Origin: Echinarachnius parma
Lineage: Eukaryota; Echinodermata; Echinoidea; Clypeasteroida; Echinarachniidae
NCBI GenBank assembly: GCA_037951105.1
Contig: JBAMJV010008986.1
Coordinates: forward strand, 62,001-126,000
Length of the DNA stretch: 64,000 nucleotides
Direction: 5' to 3'
Shown piece by piece: positions 13,040 to 24,616 of this stretch. A program made the position numbers and the translations under genes. The notes under the pieces are model-generated. The model was not told the origin of the DNA. It was given only the letters and a program-made list of their open reading frames with translations, and did no database searches. Numbering within the stretch: the stretch's first letter is position 1; each line of letters opens with the position of its first letter.

Positions 13040-13490
13040 TCAAATTAACTCGGCGCGAAGCACTAGCGTTGTAGGTCCTAATACGGGACTGTATAGTGCA
13101 GTGTGCGGTAATACGGGACTGTAGTGCAGTCACTGTGTGCGGTAATACTATACAGTAGTACGTGTATATCATGTATCGCAACCATAGAAGTATGACTCCA
13201 ACACTGCCGTTGACGCAACTCGCAAGCCCCATTCGCATTCGTTCGCCTTTCGTTCACAGTCGCGCTAACACACGGAGAGACTGGTCCATGAGGCGCATAT
13301 ATCACTGATTTTTTGCGGAATGGAAGGAAAAATCATAATCTTAATCCACCCGGTAGTTGGATCACATATTGGAGAGTAAATTGCTGGTAAGTACCGTATC
13401 ATATGTATTGTTTTAAGCACAATTAGCGTGCACACAAATATTTGGTTTCAGTCTTTTATTAGGAGAACATAGAACGCTAGTGCCTCGCAC
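13040..13490. mobile_element. Small inverted-repeat element
   Basis: GCGAAGCACTAGCGTTGTAG near 13040 is repeated inverted near 13465-13490, where GAACGCTAGTGC and GCACTAGCGGTTC also form a tight hairpin. The interior has a short duplication (TAATACGGGACTGTA twice, near 13080 and 13111). CTG|GTAAGTA at 13387 looks like a splice donor, but no matching exon is evident. Confidence 0.4.
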
Positions 13491-14182
13491 TAGCGGTTCT
13501 AAAAAGTGATACCCGGGCGTCAACCACTTTTATATGATATTTTGAAAGCAAATTTCACAACAATTAGAGCATTTGAATGGAAATTATTATTATTTCCCAT
13601 GTTTTTTTCGATGATCTTTCATATGGAATTGAAATCAACCAAATCCGTTACAATCGATGTTGGGGGGGCACTTTGGAAATTACCAAAACTCAACTTGGCC
13701 TTTAATTATACAACGAGTGAAGTTTTGTCTTTAGTTTATGTTATTAATACGGTGGCAGGTCATCCCAACCCTCTGAACCACCACTTGCACACGCACTCAC
13801 AAATACAGCTTATCATATCCATAATAATCTAGTGACAAATCCTATGACAACTGATCATAAAAGTCATCACAGTCTGTGGCAATTACACATTTACTACTTA
13901 TCGTGTGTCCGTTAAGTTTAAAAATTCATAACTTTCGTCTTTTTGACCGACTTTGTTAATGAGTTTACAATCGTGTATTTCCATTCAGCTGCTACTCTTG
14001 CAAGGCATATACAAACGTCCCTTGTAGTTTATAAGAATTGTTGATGAAGTGAGCATTATGCTATGAATTACAAAACAAAAGCACGATTTAATGTATCCAA
14101 ACAATGTTTTAACCGACAACCAAACAAAACTATGACAGGCTCATGAGTTAGTTACATATCAGTTATCTGATATGAATTCGTT
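13491..14182. other. Stretch without a supported gene
   Basis: A 108-codon open frame (13506-13832) has no recognisable motif, and nothing else stands out. Confidence 0.4.
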
Positions 14183-14713
14183 AAAGGGATAGTTGGGTTT
14201 TGGTAAAGAGAGTACAGCTTTAGTCAAATTGAATTTTAGCAACCAAACCTGCACCATTATATTACAAAGTAATGGTTATGACTACACCATACTCGAAGGG
14301 TATACAACATTACAAACGACTATGTAAAAGCCATTATTATTCACGAAGAGCCGTTAAAACTCAAGAGGGCGCTCTCTAAAAACTAATTGGTTTCAACCAT
14401 TTTAAAATAAATATTATGCATGTGATGATGTTTTGTTGAAATACTGATAAGATGGAAATAGGAAGCATATAAATAAACATATTTTGAACGGCTGGTTTAA
14501 AATTATCTAATTATTGTAGGGCCCCACAATTCTTACAAATGGTTTGTTGATGGATATTTCAGGCCTTACTGAACCGATTTTGATAAAGTAAAGTTTATTC
14601 TGTCATTAAATTTGTATGATCTTGCAAATGTGACACTCGTTGTTTTCATTATCTCACAAATAACTTATATTATGTGTAGCACCCTCTACATCAAATCTCA
14701 GCCAGCCCTTTAA
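14183..14713 (+). mobile_element. MITE family B, copy 2
   Basis: Starts TTAAAGGGATAGTTGGGTTT and shares GAGCCGTTAAAACTCAAGAG and GGCGCTCTCTAAAAACTAAT with the other copies; ends in a decayed inverted copy of the start near 14705. Confidence 0.75.
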
Positions 14714-15301
14714 AACGGATAGTTCAGTTTTGGCATAGACGGCGCTAAACAAAATACATGTTTTCTAAATAATGAAAAACTGAGTGCTAATAATATTATG
14801 AAAGAGCATTATCTTTTATTGACAGAATACAATTTATTTGATAAAAATCGATTCATAGACGGCTAAACTATCCATAAATGTATAATTGTATAACCATTTG
14901 TAATTATTGCAGGGGTTAACGGTAATTCAATTATTTTGAACCAGCCGGCGTAGAGAATAAAAACAAATGCCTAAACTTTTTTTTTAAATGTACACAAAAA
15001 AGTTGCTTAACATTTGTTGATGATCTCTCTATGAAATCATTAATTCCACAAAACAGTACATGTACAATTCTCATAAAAAAATATTGTAACAAATGAATTA
15101 TTTAGAGAGCGCCCTCCTGAGTTCGATTTTTTTTATTTTTATAATAACAGGCTTTTTACGTTTGTATTTTTGTTATACCTTTCGACCATGGTGGAGTAAT
15201 AAGTACTAGTTTGTTTTGAAATGGCGCACAGGTGCAGGTTCTGGTTACCAAAATTCAGTTTAATCAAAACTGTACCCTTTTTCCAAAATTCAACAACCCC
15301 T
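14712..15301 (-). mobile_element. MITE family B, copy 3, inverted
   Basis: Reverse-oriented copy back to back with copy 2: GGATAGTTCAGTTTTGGCAT at its left is the family's 3' end, and GGTGCAGGTTCTGGTTACC with CCAAAATTCAACAACCCC at its right is the reversed 5' end. The palindromic element at 15302 sits in or beside its terminus, and CCCCTTTAAG near 16205 may be the remaining tip. Confidence 0.65.
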
Positions 15302-16195
15302 ATACACCGTGTCCCAGAAAAAACGAAACCGGGTTTCATGGCAGAAATTTTCTGTCATAATGAATAATTTAATTGATGATAAATATATGCCTAGAAAGCT
15401 CTGTGTCTCTTCTTTCATTTGATGTGCAACTTATGGCACATACTTCAAGCATGACTGAATTAGAACAATGGAAAGTTGTGTTACCAATATTCAATTTGCA
15501 CGCATAAATTTGAAGTTTGGGTGAGTTTTAAGAGTTGTAAACGTACTTATTTTTAAAAAGGACAAACACCACATCAAAGTTCATATTCTTATCTTTTACA
15601 TGACACCTCATGCTCAAAAAATTAATGATTTATGCCAGAGAACGAGTACAATGAAAACATGCCTGATTTCTGCCCGAATGAGTCAAGTTGAGTAAGAAGT
15701 CGCTCAGCTTTCCTGACATAACAGCTGACAATGGACTGTGATGCATGAGTGAATTTACACAAACATGGGGATCAGGAAACAGGCTAGATCAGTAAATGTT
15801 ACTCATTTGGGCTGGAATCAAGCATGTTTTCATTGTATTCGTTCTCTGGCATATATAATTTATTTTTTAATCATGAGGTGTCATATAAAAGATAAAATTA
15901 TGAATTTTCATGCGGTGTCTGTCCTTTTTCAAAATAAGTACGTTTACTACTCTTAAAACTCTCCCCAAAACCTCACCCAAACTTGCAATTTCTGCGCGCA
16001 AATTGAATTTTGGTAACACCACTTTCTATCGTCCTAATTCAGTCATGCGTGAATTATGTGCCATAAGTTTTATATCAAATGAAAGAAGAGACACATAGCT
16101 TTTCAGACATATATATATCATGAAGGAAATTATTCATTATAACATAAAATTTCTGCCATGAAACCCGGTTTCGTTTTTTCTGGGACACGGTGTAG
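15302..16195. mobile_element. Long palindromic (foldback) MITE with TA ends
   Basis: The sequence from 15302 (ACACCGTGTCCCAGAAAAAA) reappears inverted at 16195. The arms match with modest divergence for about 430 bp each, meeting near 15745, so almost the entire element is one inverted repeat. The tips read TACACCG...CGGTGTA, compatible with a TA target duplication as in Tc1/mariner-type MITEs. Short open frames (15139, 15765, 15910) are mirror images across the arms and not genes. Confidence 0.8.
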
Positions 16196-16215
16196 ATTAC
16201 AATACCCCTTTAAGC

Positions 16216-17500
16216 ATTACATTATGTATGGTCACTAAGTTTTGAAAACAATATACAGTCATTGTATCTAGATGTATCAAATGAAATACATCAAGAGTAC
16301 AATTACATATATCATCCACATATGTGTCCCCCTCTGTCACTTCGGGTAATTCATCGGCAATATCAAAATTGAGATTTTTAGTGTTTTGAATTCTCTCGGA
16401 TTTCAGCTTTAAAATGATATATAACTTGCTACATATAATTGTCATGAAGGAAAGAAAAACGCAATTTAATAACGCGAACCAGAGCTCAGCTATTTGTCAA
16501 ACAACAGAGAAAATCGCTTCTAAAGTTTCGCATCCATTCAGAAAAGCATCCTCACAGAGCGAGCGAGCGGTTGAACAAATTCTCGGTTTGACCGTTCTTT
16601 TTCACAATCGATCGTGAAAATAGCGTTATCAACAAACAATATAACGCATGCGCAGTTTACTGTTAACATACAGTAAAATTTGTACAAAGCCGCTCCAGTT
16701 TCGTACAATTGCATGCAAGTTAACCCGGCGGGCTAGCTGGCATGACCCCCTCGATCACAATGAATGGTACAATAGAGCGGTAACTTCAGTCCTCGCTGGT
16801 CGGGCGATATCGACCCACCTGCTCATTCATCCTGCCCGATCGTTACCGCAACATTGAACTATACACAATGAACTTCGCACCGGGGAGGCGTATTTTGCAT
16901 GCACGCAGTACCATGTCATTCAATAGGGTAGGTACCGGTACCGGTAAGCCGCACAGCGCGATTCAATACAGTAGGATGCGGTAGGCTGCACACGATGCGC
17001 TTTGATAATGCGAGGAAAAGCTAGCTACAGAATTTACATAACAAAACGCGATTCAATGCGGTATTATACAGTAGGTCGCGCACGCTATCCGGAAATGAAC
17101 ACAACGTACATACCCAGTACAACTCTATTCAGGTCAGTCTGACCAATCACAGCGCTTTCCGCTCCGGCTCAGCTAGCTCGCACACAGCGGTCGGGTGCCG
17201 CTCAATCAATGCACAAACGATCGATCATGAACAGCCAGCGATGATAAACCGAGTTTCAGGCCGAAACCGAATTGAAGGTTGCTCAGAAAAATCATTATTT
17301 TCGGTATAAAACAATCGAATTAGGACATGAAATTTTCAGAGAATGTAGATGACACATGTAGGTATCAAATTCCGTAAAGTTGAAATTTTCAGCCAAAGAC
17401 AATTTTTTATGATTTTGGTGCTCTATGTACTAAACCCCCATTGCGACTTTATACCCAAACTGAAAGACTGAGGCACATATGTGCGTTGGTATTTGATCCT
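16216..17500. other. Stretch with a CpG-rich island, no gene recognised
   Basis: From about 16550 to 17260 CpG dinucleotides are much denser than in the neighbourhood. Short imperfect repeats (GCGATTCAATACAGTAGG and CGATTCAATGCGGT with ACAGTAGG) and GGTACCGGTACCGG occur. This could be promoter-like DNA, but no TATA box, exon or start codon can be tied to it. Confidence 0.3.
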
Positions 17501-17504
17501 TAAG

Positions 17505-17792
17505 GTTGACCGAGAAAGAGCTTGATGAGCTGGCTGAGAGTTTACCCCCATCCAGATACCACAGGTTCAGTTACGGTCTTGGCGGAAAGCCGAAGCTTTA
17601 TTATGTGCGTGCAATAACGACTACCAAAGAGCCACGCGGGAAGTCCTTGCGGATTGGATGACAAGATACGGGGGTTATCAGGATGATCTTAATGATACCC
17701 TTATGAAGGTTGGTCTTGGTCGGCTCGTAGGAGTATCGGAGCGGGAACGAGAACGAGGTGATTCAAATTGTATATTACATACAATGAAATGA
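17505..17792 (+). pseudogene. Death-domain terminal exon with one frameshift
   Basis: The first frame gives LTEKELDELAESLPPSRYHR and FSYGLG; the next frame gives NNDYQRATREVLADWM, TRYGGYQDDLNDTLMKVGL and GRLVG, then a basic tail and TGA at 17790. Together this is a complete death domain of the ZU5-UPA-death type: helix 1 LDELA, the NN before helix 4, the AT..VL.DW core, and a final L..VGL..L helix. The two parts are joined only by a shift near 17578. TCCTTAAG just before 17505 could be an acceptor, and AATAAA lies 28 bases after the stop, so this is probably the last exon of an upstream paralogue of the ZU5 gene downstream. The frameshift may be real decay or a base-call error. Confidence 0.7.
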
Positions 17793-17819
17793 TTTAATCA
17801 ACCATCTTATCTTGTTATA

Positions 17820-17825
17820 AATAAA
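17820..17825 (+). terminator. Poly(A) signal after the death-domain exon
   Basis: AATAAA 28 bases after the TGA at 17790, the usual spacing for a 3' end signal. Confidence 0.5.
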
Positions 17826-17829
17826 ACAT

Positions 17830-18436
17830 ACATGAAATTATGTATGGTGTGTAATACAACTAAATGCAATGTATACGATTTAGGAAACATGTCGTAAAGA
17901 TTGATTACATCAATCTGTTTTACTACTTTTTGGCAGGTAATGTCTGAATTGTTTATTTTGACTTGAGGCAATATATGACATAACGCTTGCATAATCTCCG
18001 TGGAGGTCAAACCTAGATTTTAAAATACAACCATTGTGGAAGCCCGCACGTTACTTTTCTCATATTTTAGAATTAAAATAAACAAATTGATGTCTGTAGC
18101 ACAAATACCTTTCTTTGTTTTAATGTGCACAGATATCCCCTTGATATAATACGAAAGTAAGTTTTATTATCGTGATTAATGCTGTCAAAAGCTTTTTTCT
18201 AATATATACATATTGTCCTAAAATAATGTTTCCTTCTTGATATGCAGTATTTGCACAAAAAAGCACACACAGCGGATTAAGAATATATTTCCACTGAGAG
18301 TAAAACAAAAAAAGAAATAGGACTTTACTAGTTTATAAATACGCAATTCTTAAAGTAAATATTTCAAAATTGGTATCATGATAAAGTGTTAGCAAATACC
18401 GTGAGAATAGTAAATCGTACACTCTGATCATGCAGT
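17830..18436. other. Non-coding stretch, nothing recognised
   Basis: AT-rich, with short unrelated open frames on the minus strand only. Confidence 0.4.
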
Positions 18437-18996
18437 TTAAAGGGATAGTTGAGTTCTGGTATAAGGAGAGTACAGTTTTGGTGAAACTGAATTTTAGTAA
18501 CCAAAACCTGCATCATTACATTACAAACTAATAGTTATAACTAGAAAGGAACACAAAATTACAAATGACGTAGTAAAGATCATGTTATCATTAAAAAAGA
18601 GCCGTTAAAACGTAAGAGGGCGCTCTCTACACACTCATCGGTTTCAACCATTTTGAATAAAATATTGTGCTTGTGATGCTTTGTTGAAATAGTGATTAGA
18701 TAGATAAATAACCAACAACTATTTAAATACCTATTTTGTAACTTTTTGAAAAGAGGAAGCATTTTTTAAAAATTGTTAACGGCTGGTTCAAAATTCTCTA
18801 ATAAACCTGGGGCCCCAGGTTTATTACAAATTGTTATATTTATGGATATTTCGCCGTCTCTGAACCGATTTTGATCAAACAAAGATGATTTTATTATTTA
18901 AATATTATGCTCTTTCAAATTTTACACTCAGTTTTTCATTACCTCACAAAAAAATAAGTAGTCTAGCGCCCTCTCTACCAAAACTCAACTATCCGA
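18437..18996 (+). mobile_element. MITE family B, copy 4, nearly full length
   Basis: Begins TTAAAGGGATAGTTGAGTTC and ends CCAAAACTCAACTATCCG, an inverted match of the start. Interior landmarks are AACCAAAACCTGCATCATTA, GAGCCGTTAAAACGTAAGAG and GGCGCTCTCT. About 560 bp, non-coding. Confidence 0.8.
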
Positions 18997-20055
18997 ACCG
19001 CGTCCAATCATGCACAAACTACCCATGTCCAGTTTGCAGTTTCTTGTGTTGTGAATGGCTGCATCTGTTGTGTGATTTTCGCATGCATTCATGATGCATG
19101 TTGGAACAAGACAACTGCAAACCTGAACAAGGGTAGTTTTGGCATGACTTTTGATAATAAGGTTGTTTTTCGGTGAAGCGCTACGCGATCAAAGTATTTG
19201 ATACATCATTTTGAAAACAATTCCCGAAGTGATAACATTATACTCTATCAGTATGTTTAATTATTATTGTAGATGTATAAGATATTATCGTGCGGTTTCG
19301 TGTTTTTTTTACTCGCAACAATTATCGAGTGTAAGGACTGTTAAATAAAAATCTAACAATTGTCTATTAATGCATTTTCTTTATAAAAATGATGGATGAA
19401 TAGTTTCTAAACAAATTTGACGAATACTAGTAAAAATTTGTCGTCATCACCACTTTTATGGACACTTTAAAAAAAAAAAAAAAAAACACACAGTGGTATG
19501 ACACTATGCAGGGTGGCCTCAACAAATGGAGTAGCCTATCCGATATGCGTCGGGCTTTCTTGCAAGTATGTGGCGGTATCCGAATGTGGCCCCCTAATGT
19601 TTAACAACCGATATCTGAAAAACTAAGTTAGTAATAACCAGCCATACCTTATATGACGGCTGCGATCGTGATTGTCCCGTAATGGAGATTTGTAATTCAT
19701 GTCGGAAAAAATCACTCTGAAAAAGCGTGCCATTATATGGCCCCCCTTTCAGTCAGGCGCAAGATTGCTTTTCCAATCTTTCTGAAAATGAATTATGCAT
19801 AAGCCGTACACCCATCATGCAACGCACTACTCCGCGTGTTATGTCTATGGGAAGAGAAATTTTACTTTTGAACCTCAGTCGCCTTAAAAAATATTACGAA
19901 CAATCTAACCACGACAATTTTTTAAGAATTCAGTGGTGTACTGAAAGATGAATGATCAAGGTTTCTTGATGCAAAAAAAAAAATCGAACCATGACATTTT
20001 GAGAAAATCTATTCAGAATACGTAATTACGGGTATAATTTTGAAAAATGTAGCTT
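18997..20055. other. Stretch without a supported gene
   Basis: Contains a poly(A) run at 19469-19486 and, near 19510, GCAGGGTGGCCTCAACAAA, which resembles the tip of the TIR element at 53511. No complete element or gene is visible. Confidence 0.4.
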
Positions 20056-20345
20056 CAAACGGCCGTTACTAGACTTGCAGTACAGCCGCACAACTGTTCT
20101 TTACAAGATGCATACCAGCCAGTGTCCCCCTGACCTGAAGGCGATGCTTCCCCAACCCTACACCATTAGAAGAGCAACTAGTGCCAGCACGTCAATGCCG
20201 AGCCATGCTCTATCAGAACCCAAGTCAAGAACCCACTCAACTGACAGGAGCTTCATACATGCTGCAGTCAATGTGTGGAACCGTCTGCCAGAGAATATAG
20301 TTGGCGCAATCAGCACCTTTTGACAAGGACATCAAGTATCTGAGG
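20056..20345 (+). pseudogene. C-terminal fragment of a second non-LTR retrotransposon
   Basis: The frame at 20075 reads RRATSASTSMPSHALSEPKS, then DRSFIHAAVNVWNRLP, a pattern typical of the end of reverse transcriptase ORFs (RRA..S, then sRT..drSF.haa..WN.LP). Nothing of the catalytic part is left. It is followed after about 60 bases by the unrelated truncated element starting at 20404. Confidence 0.6.
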
Positions 20346-20403
20346 GCATTCAGAAATCTTAAGCTGCTGTAAACCATTGATTGGCCTATGAGGATGTCTT
20401 GAC

Positions 20404-22743
20404 TTGCTTATATCTCGTCAATCTGATGATGTTATTGTTGGCCAGCCTTGGCCCCATGACTCATTGCTATCAGATCATGTACCTGTAATTTGTCTCCTCA
20501 ATTCATGTAAAGCACCTTTATCTTCCAGAACAATATCTTTCCGCAAAATTGCTTCTGTGGATATTGCTTCCATGAGGAAAGATGTTGCAGAAAGTGTCCT
20601 TTGCGTAGACCCTCCTAACAATCTTTCTGAATTAGCTTCATTATATGATGCTTCGCTTGGATCAATTTTGGATCGACATGCACCCATTGTAACTAAATCT
20701 GTAGTTTCTCATCCACAAGTACCTTGGTACACGAATGAAGTAAGAGTGGAAAAAAGGAAAAGAAGGAAAGCAGAAAAAAGATGGCTGAAAACAAGGTCTC
20801 CCCAAGATTTGGAAATTTATAAAAGAGCTCGTAATAATACAATTTCTGTGATGAATGAAGCTCGACGTACACATTTCCTTGAGTTAATTGAGGAAAAAAG
20901 TGGAGATCAAAAAAGTCTTTTTAAGGTTGTTAAGTCTCTGATAAATGTGTCGAGTCAAAATCCTATCTTACCTCCGTCTGTTGATAAATGTACGTTCGCT
21001 AATGAATTGGGCACTTACTTTCAAGATAAAGTGGTGAAAATTCATTTCGATATTCAAGTTTGTTTAAACAATTTACTTGGCACAGATGATTCTTTTGTTG
21101 ATATTGTTAACTCATCCTGTCATGTATTATTTCCCGATGGTTTATTGAATTTTAGAACCCTCTCTGAAAATGAGGTTAAGAAATTGATTGTAAATCTTAG
21201 TAAGAAGTCATGCTCTCTTGATCCAATGCCTACAAACCTTGTACTTGAATGTATAGACACATTGCTTCTTGTGATTACTAAGTTAATTAATATGTCACTT
21301 TCTAGTGGTCAGTTCCCATCTAAATGGAAGGGAGCCTTGGTTCAACCACTTTTGAAGAAACCTGGTCTAGAGCCTAGTTTTAGTAACCTTAGACCAATTA
21401 GTAATTTGCCATACATATCAAAGTTAGTTGAGGGTGCTCCCACTCAACAAATTTTGCAACACCTCGTGAGTCATTCACTTTTCCCACCTACCCAATCTGC
21501 ATACAGACAATACCACAGTACTGAGACTGCTCTACTTAGAATAAAAAATGATTTTTTGATGGCCATGGACCAGCAAAAAGTAACTTTGTTAGTTTTGCTT
21601 GATTTAAGTGCCGCATTTGACACAATTGATCATAGCACATTGTTGAATACATTCCAAAGATCTTTTGGTATAGACGATATTGTTTTGTTATGGATTAAAT
21701 CATATCTTAGTGATAGAAAGCAAAGTATAAAAATTGATGAGGTTGTTTCTGATGAAATTGCCGTCCCCCATGGTGTGCCTCAAGGTTCACGCCTCGGCCC
21801 CTTACTTTTTACACTCTATACGAGTAATTTGATAGGCCTGATTAAGAAGCATTTTCAAACTGTAAATTGTCACTGTTATGCGGATGATACACAATTATAT
21901 GTCTCTTTTGCACCTAGTGATATTGAGACGCAAGGTTGTATTCTAGTTTTGGAAAATTGTATTAAATTTATAAGATCTTGGATGCTTCACAATAAATTAA
22001 AGTTGAACGACAGTAAAACAGAATTTTTGATTGTTGGAACACCCAGACAGGTTTCAAAATTAAATATTAGTAACATTAATGTTGGGAATTCTGTCGTTAG
22101 TTTATCTAGCAAGGTGAGAAATTTAGGTGTGTGGTTTGATACAGGTCTGAGCATGGAACAACATATTTCAAATACATGCAAAGCCGCCTTTTTTATGATT
22201 TATAATATTCGTCGTATACGAAAATACTTGGACCAGAAAAGTGCCGAAACACTTATACATGCATTTATAAGTAGTAAAATTGATTATTGTAATAGTTTGT
22301 TGTTTGGTTTGCCCGATACACAATTAATGAAACTGCAGCGGGTACAAAATGCATGTGCCAGACTTGTTTGTAACTCGTCAAAGTATTGTCATATCACTCC
22401 TTTGTTGAAAACATTACATTGGTTGCCTGTTAAACAACGTATTATTTTTAAAATGTTGTTGATTGTGTATAAAGCAATGCATGGTCAAGCCCCAAGTTAT
22501 ATAATTGAATTACTTTCGTTGCAATCACATTCTCGTTATAATTTGAGAAGCTCACGTGATACACTACTCTTGGAGTTACCCAAATTTTCTGCCAAAACAA
22601 AGATAACATTGGGAGATCGTGCATTTGTTTGTGTTGCCCCGAAACTATGGAACAGCTTACCATATTATTTGAGAAAAATTGAATCTATTGATACATTTAA
22701 GTCTACGTTAAAAACTCATTTGTTTAAGCAGGCCTTTCCATAA
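20404..22743 (+). CDS. Reverse transcriptase ORF of a 5'-truncated CR1/L2-like retrotransposon
   Basis: An uninterrupted 779-codon frame. It starts inside the last part of the AP-type endonuclease (LLSDHVPVICLL with the SDH motif at residues 23-25), so most of the nuclease is missing. Reverse transcriptase blocks follow: LRPISNLPYISKLVE, VLLDLSAAFDTIDH with the first catalytic Asp, GVPQGSRLGPLLF, and YADDTQLYV with the catalytic DD. The C-terminal segment (LHWLPVKQRIIFKMLL, YNLRSSRDTLLLELP, APKLWNSLPYYLRK) is typical of CR1/L2-like elements. The absence of stops and frameshifts implies a recent copy, although without the nuclease it cannot move by itself. The start is simply where the frame opens and is not a natural initiator. 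Confidence 0.9.
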   Translation: MLISRQSDDVIVGQPWPHDSLLSDHVPVICLLNSCKAPLSSRTISFRKIASVDIASMRKDVAESVLCVDPPNNLSELASLYDASLGSILDRHAPIVTKSVVSHPQVPWYTNEVRVEKRKRRKAEKRWLKTRSPQDLEIYKRARNNTISVMNEARRTHFLELIEEKSGDQKSLFKVVKSLINVSSQNPILPPSVDKCTFANELGTYFQDKVVKIHFDIQVCLNNLLGTDDSFVDIVNSSCHVLFPDGLLNFRTLSENEVKKLIVNLSKKSCSLDPMPTNLVLECIDTLLLVITKLINMSLSSGQFPSKWKGALVQPLLKKPGLEPSFSNLRPISNLPYISKLVEGAPTQQILQHLVSHSLFPPTQSAYRQYHSTETALLRIKNDFLMAMDQQKVTLLVLLDLSAAFDTIDHSTLLNTFQRSFGIDDIVLLWIKSYLSDRKQSIKIDEVVSDEIAVPHGVPQGSRLGPLLFTLYTSNLIGLIKKHFQTVNCHCYADDTQLYVSFAPSDIETQGCILVLENCIKFIRSWMLHNKLKLNDSKTEFLIVGTPRQVSKLNISNINVGNSVVSLSSKVRNLGVWFDTGLSMEQHISNTCKAAFFMIYNIRRIRKYLDQKSAETLIHAFISSKIDYCNSLLFGLPDTQLMKLQRVQNACARLVCNSSKYCHITPLLKTLHWLPVKQRIIFKMLLIVYKAMHGQAPSYIIELLSLQSHSRYNLRSSRDTLLLELPKFSAKTKITLGDRAFVCVAPKLWNSLPYYLRKIESIDTFKSTLKTHLFKQAFP

Positions 22744-22975
22744 GATTGATTGTTGTACTTTCTGTTTCTTGTACGTTTGTTTTTGTTCACTTAAAAAGGA
22801 GCTTCTTATAAGCGCAGTAGAGTATATATTTATATTAGCTGCGCTATACAAATGTTCGTATTATTATTATGTCCTTTATAGCGCTCTTTGCCTATAATAG
22901 AGTTAGATTTATATCTCACCTTGTGGGCTATTGTTCACTATAGCATATTATAAAAAAAATAAATAAAAAAAAACA
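20404..22975 (+). mobile_element. 5'-truncated non-LTR retrotransposon copy
   Basis: Spans the ORF plus about 230 bp of 3' UTR with GCGCTATACAAATGTTCG, ending in an A-rich tail near 22950-22973. Truncation from the 5' side is the usual product of incomplete reverse transcription. No clear target duplication could be found by eye. Confidence 0.75.
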
Positions 22976-23034
22976 TGCTAGGGTATAAGGTGAAAACTAT
23001 AAGCACGCTATAACATATAACTAATACAACTAAT

Positions 23035-23190
23035 GCATGTATGTGTGTGTGTATGTGCATGTTTGTACGTGTGTACGTGCGTGTATGTATCCATGTGTGT
23101 ATGTGTGTGTATATGCGTAAGTGTGTATATTATGTGCAAGTATGTGTGTATGTTTGCGTGTGTGTGTGTGTAAGTAAATGTGTGTATGCG
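23035..23190. repeat. (TG)n-type microsatellite
   Basis: Irregular TGTG/TATG repeats. The same kind of DNA resumes at 28033, so the foldback block at 23191-28032 probably inserted into one microsatellite. Val/Cys-rich open frames here are artefacts of the repeat. Confidence 0.8.
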
Positions 23191-24616
23191 TACCCAGCTA
23201 GCCACCTGACGTCGTGCCATCGTTGGGCCGATGTCATTTTCGTTGTAAGGGGACGTTGGGCCAACATGCGACATGCGACGTCACCGAGACGTTAAAATGT
23301 CCGCCAGCCCAACATCAGCTCGGCGTCTTTTTTTAATGCTGGCCCAACGTCATTTAGCGATTTCGGCCCAACATCAATTATTGACAATGGCCCAATGTCA
23401 GTTCTAACGTAGGCCCAACATCGATTCCTGACGTTGAGAGAACATCAAGTTTTGACGTCGGCCCGACGTTAAAATGTCCGCCAGCCTAACATTGTCCCAA
23501 CATCATTTTGTGATGTCGGGCAAATGTCAATTTCCGACAATGGCCCAACACCGAATCCTGACATAGGACAGATATCAAATTCTGATGTGGGCTCGACGTT
23601 AAAATGTCCGCCAGCCCAACATCGTCACTACGTCATTTTGTGATATTGGCATAACGTCAATTTCCAACAATGGCCCAACATCAACTCATGACATTGGACC
23701 AACATAACATTATGATGTCGGCTCGAGGTTAAAATGTCCGCTAGCCCAACATTGTCACGACATCATTCTGTGATGTTGGTCCAACGTCAATTTCCGCCAA
23801 TGGCCCAATATCAAATCCTGACGTTGGGCCAACATCAAATTCTGACGTTGGCCCGACATTAAAATGTCCGCCAGCCCGACATTAGCCCAACGTTATTTTT
23901 TATTGTTGGCCCAACATCAAATCTTGACGTTGGCCCAACATCAAATCTTGACGTTCGCCCGACGTTTGAATGTCCGATAACCCAACATTGGCCCAACGTC
24001 ATTTTCTGATGCTGGACCAACATCAAAATTTGACAATGGCCCAATGTCAAATGGCCAACGTAGGACCAACATCAAAAACGTAAAAAGAAATTAGAAAAAA
24101 TGCATAGATTCCACGTCCGATCCATGCATTTTGTTTAACCTTTACACACATTCATTCATAAATCATAATTCTATAAATATCCTATTCCTATACCTATTGC
24201 CTACTCCTAAACCTATCATCCTATCGTCCTACAAACATAGGTCGCAATCAGTATACTATATATACACCTCTTCTTAGCATGTATGTTTTGTAATAGTTAG
24301 TATTTGTAGAGCGTTGAATTTGAAATAATCCACCTTCAAATCATATTCATAACACTATTTAAGGTGTTATTTATATTCTTATATATCCTTCTAAATTATA
24401 TACAGCAGCAAGGACATGACAAAAGTATATTTTTTAATATAAATAATTCCAAAAATCGAAAATTTTCATTTCACTTACGATCGCTTATAATCGATCATGA
24501 ATTTCCCGATAGCAATACTTCTTTTTTTTTTTACTTTTGAATTACTAATGTTTGTAACCGATTAAACGAAATACAATTCTGTATATATTCTCAAAGCAAG
24601 TTAACAAAAATATAAG

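Noticed and set aside
13245..13387. First exon of the ZU5 gene, because of CTG|GTAAGTA at 13387
   Set aside because: Lies inside a small inverted-repeat element, has no start codon, and nothing links it across 18 kb.
13506..13832. 108-codon ORF
   Set aside because: No recognisable motif or splice context; length compatible with chance in AT-rich DNA.
23041..23295. Val/Cys/Tyr-rich open frames in TG microsatellites (also 27996-28419, 23008-23274)
   Set aside because: Produced by TG/CA repeats in all frames on both strands; no start context or motif.
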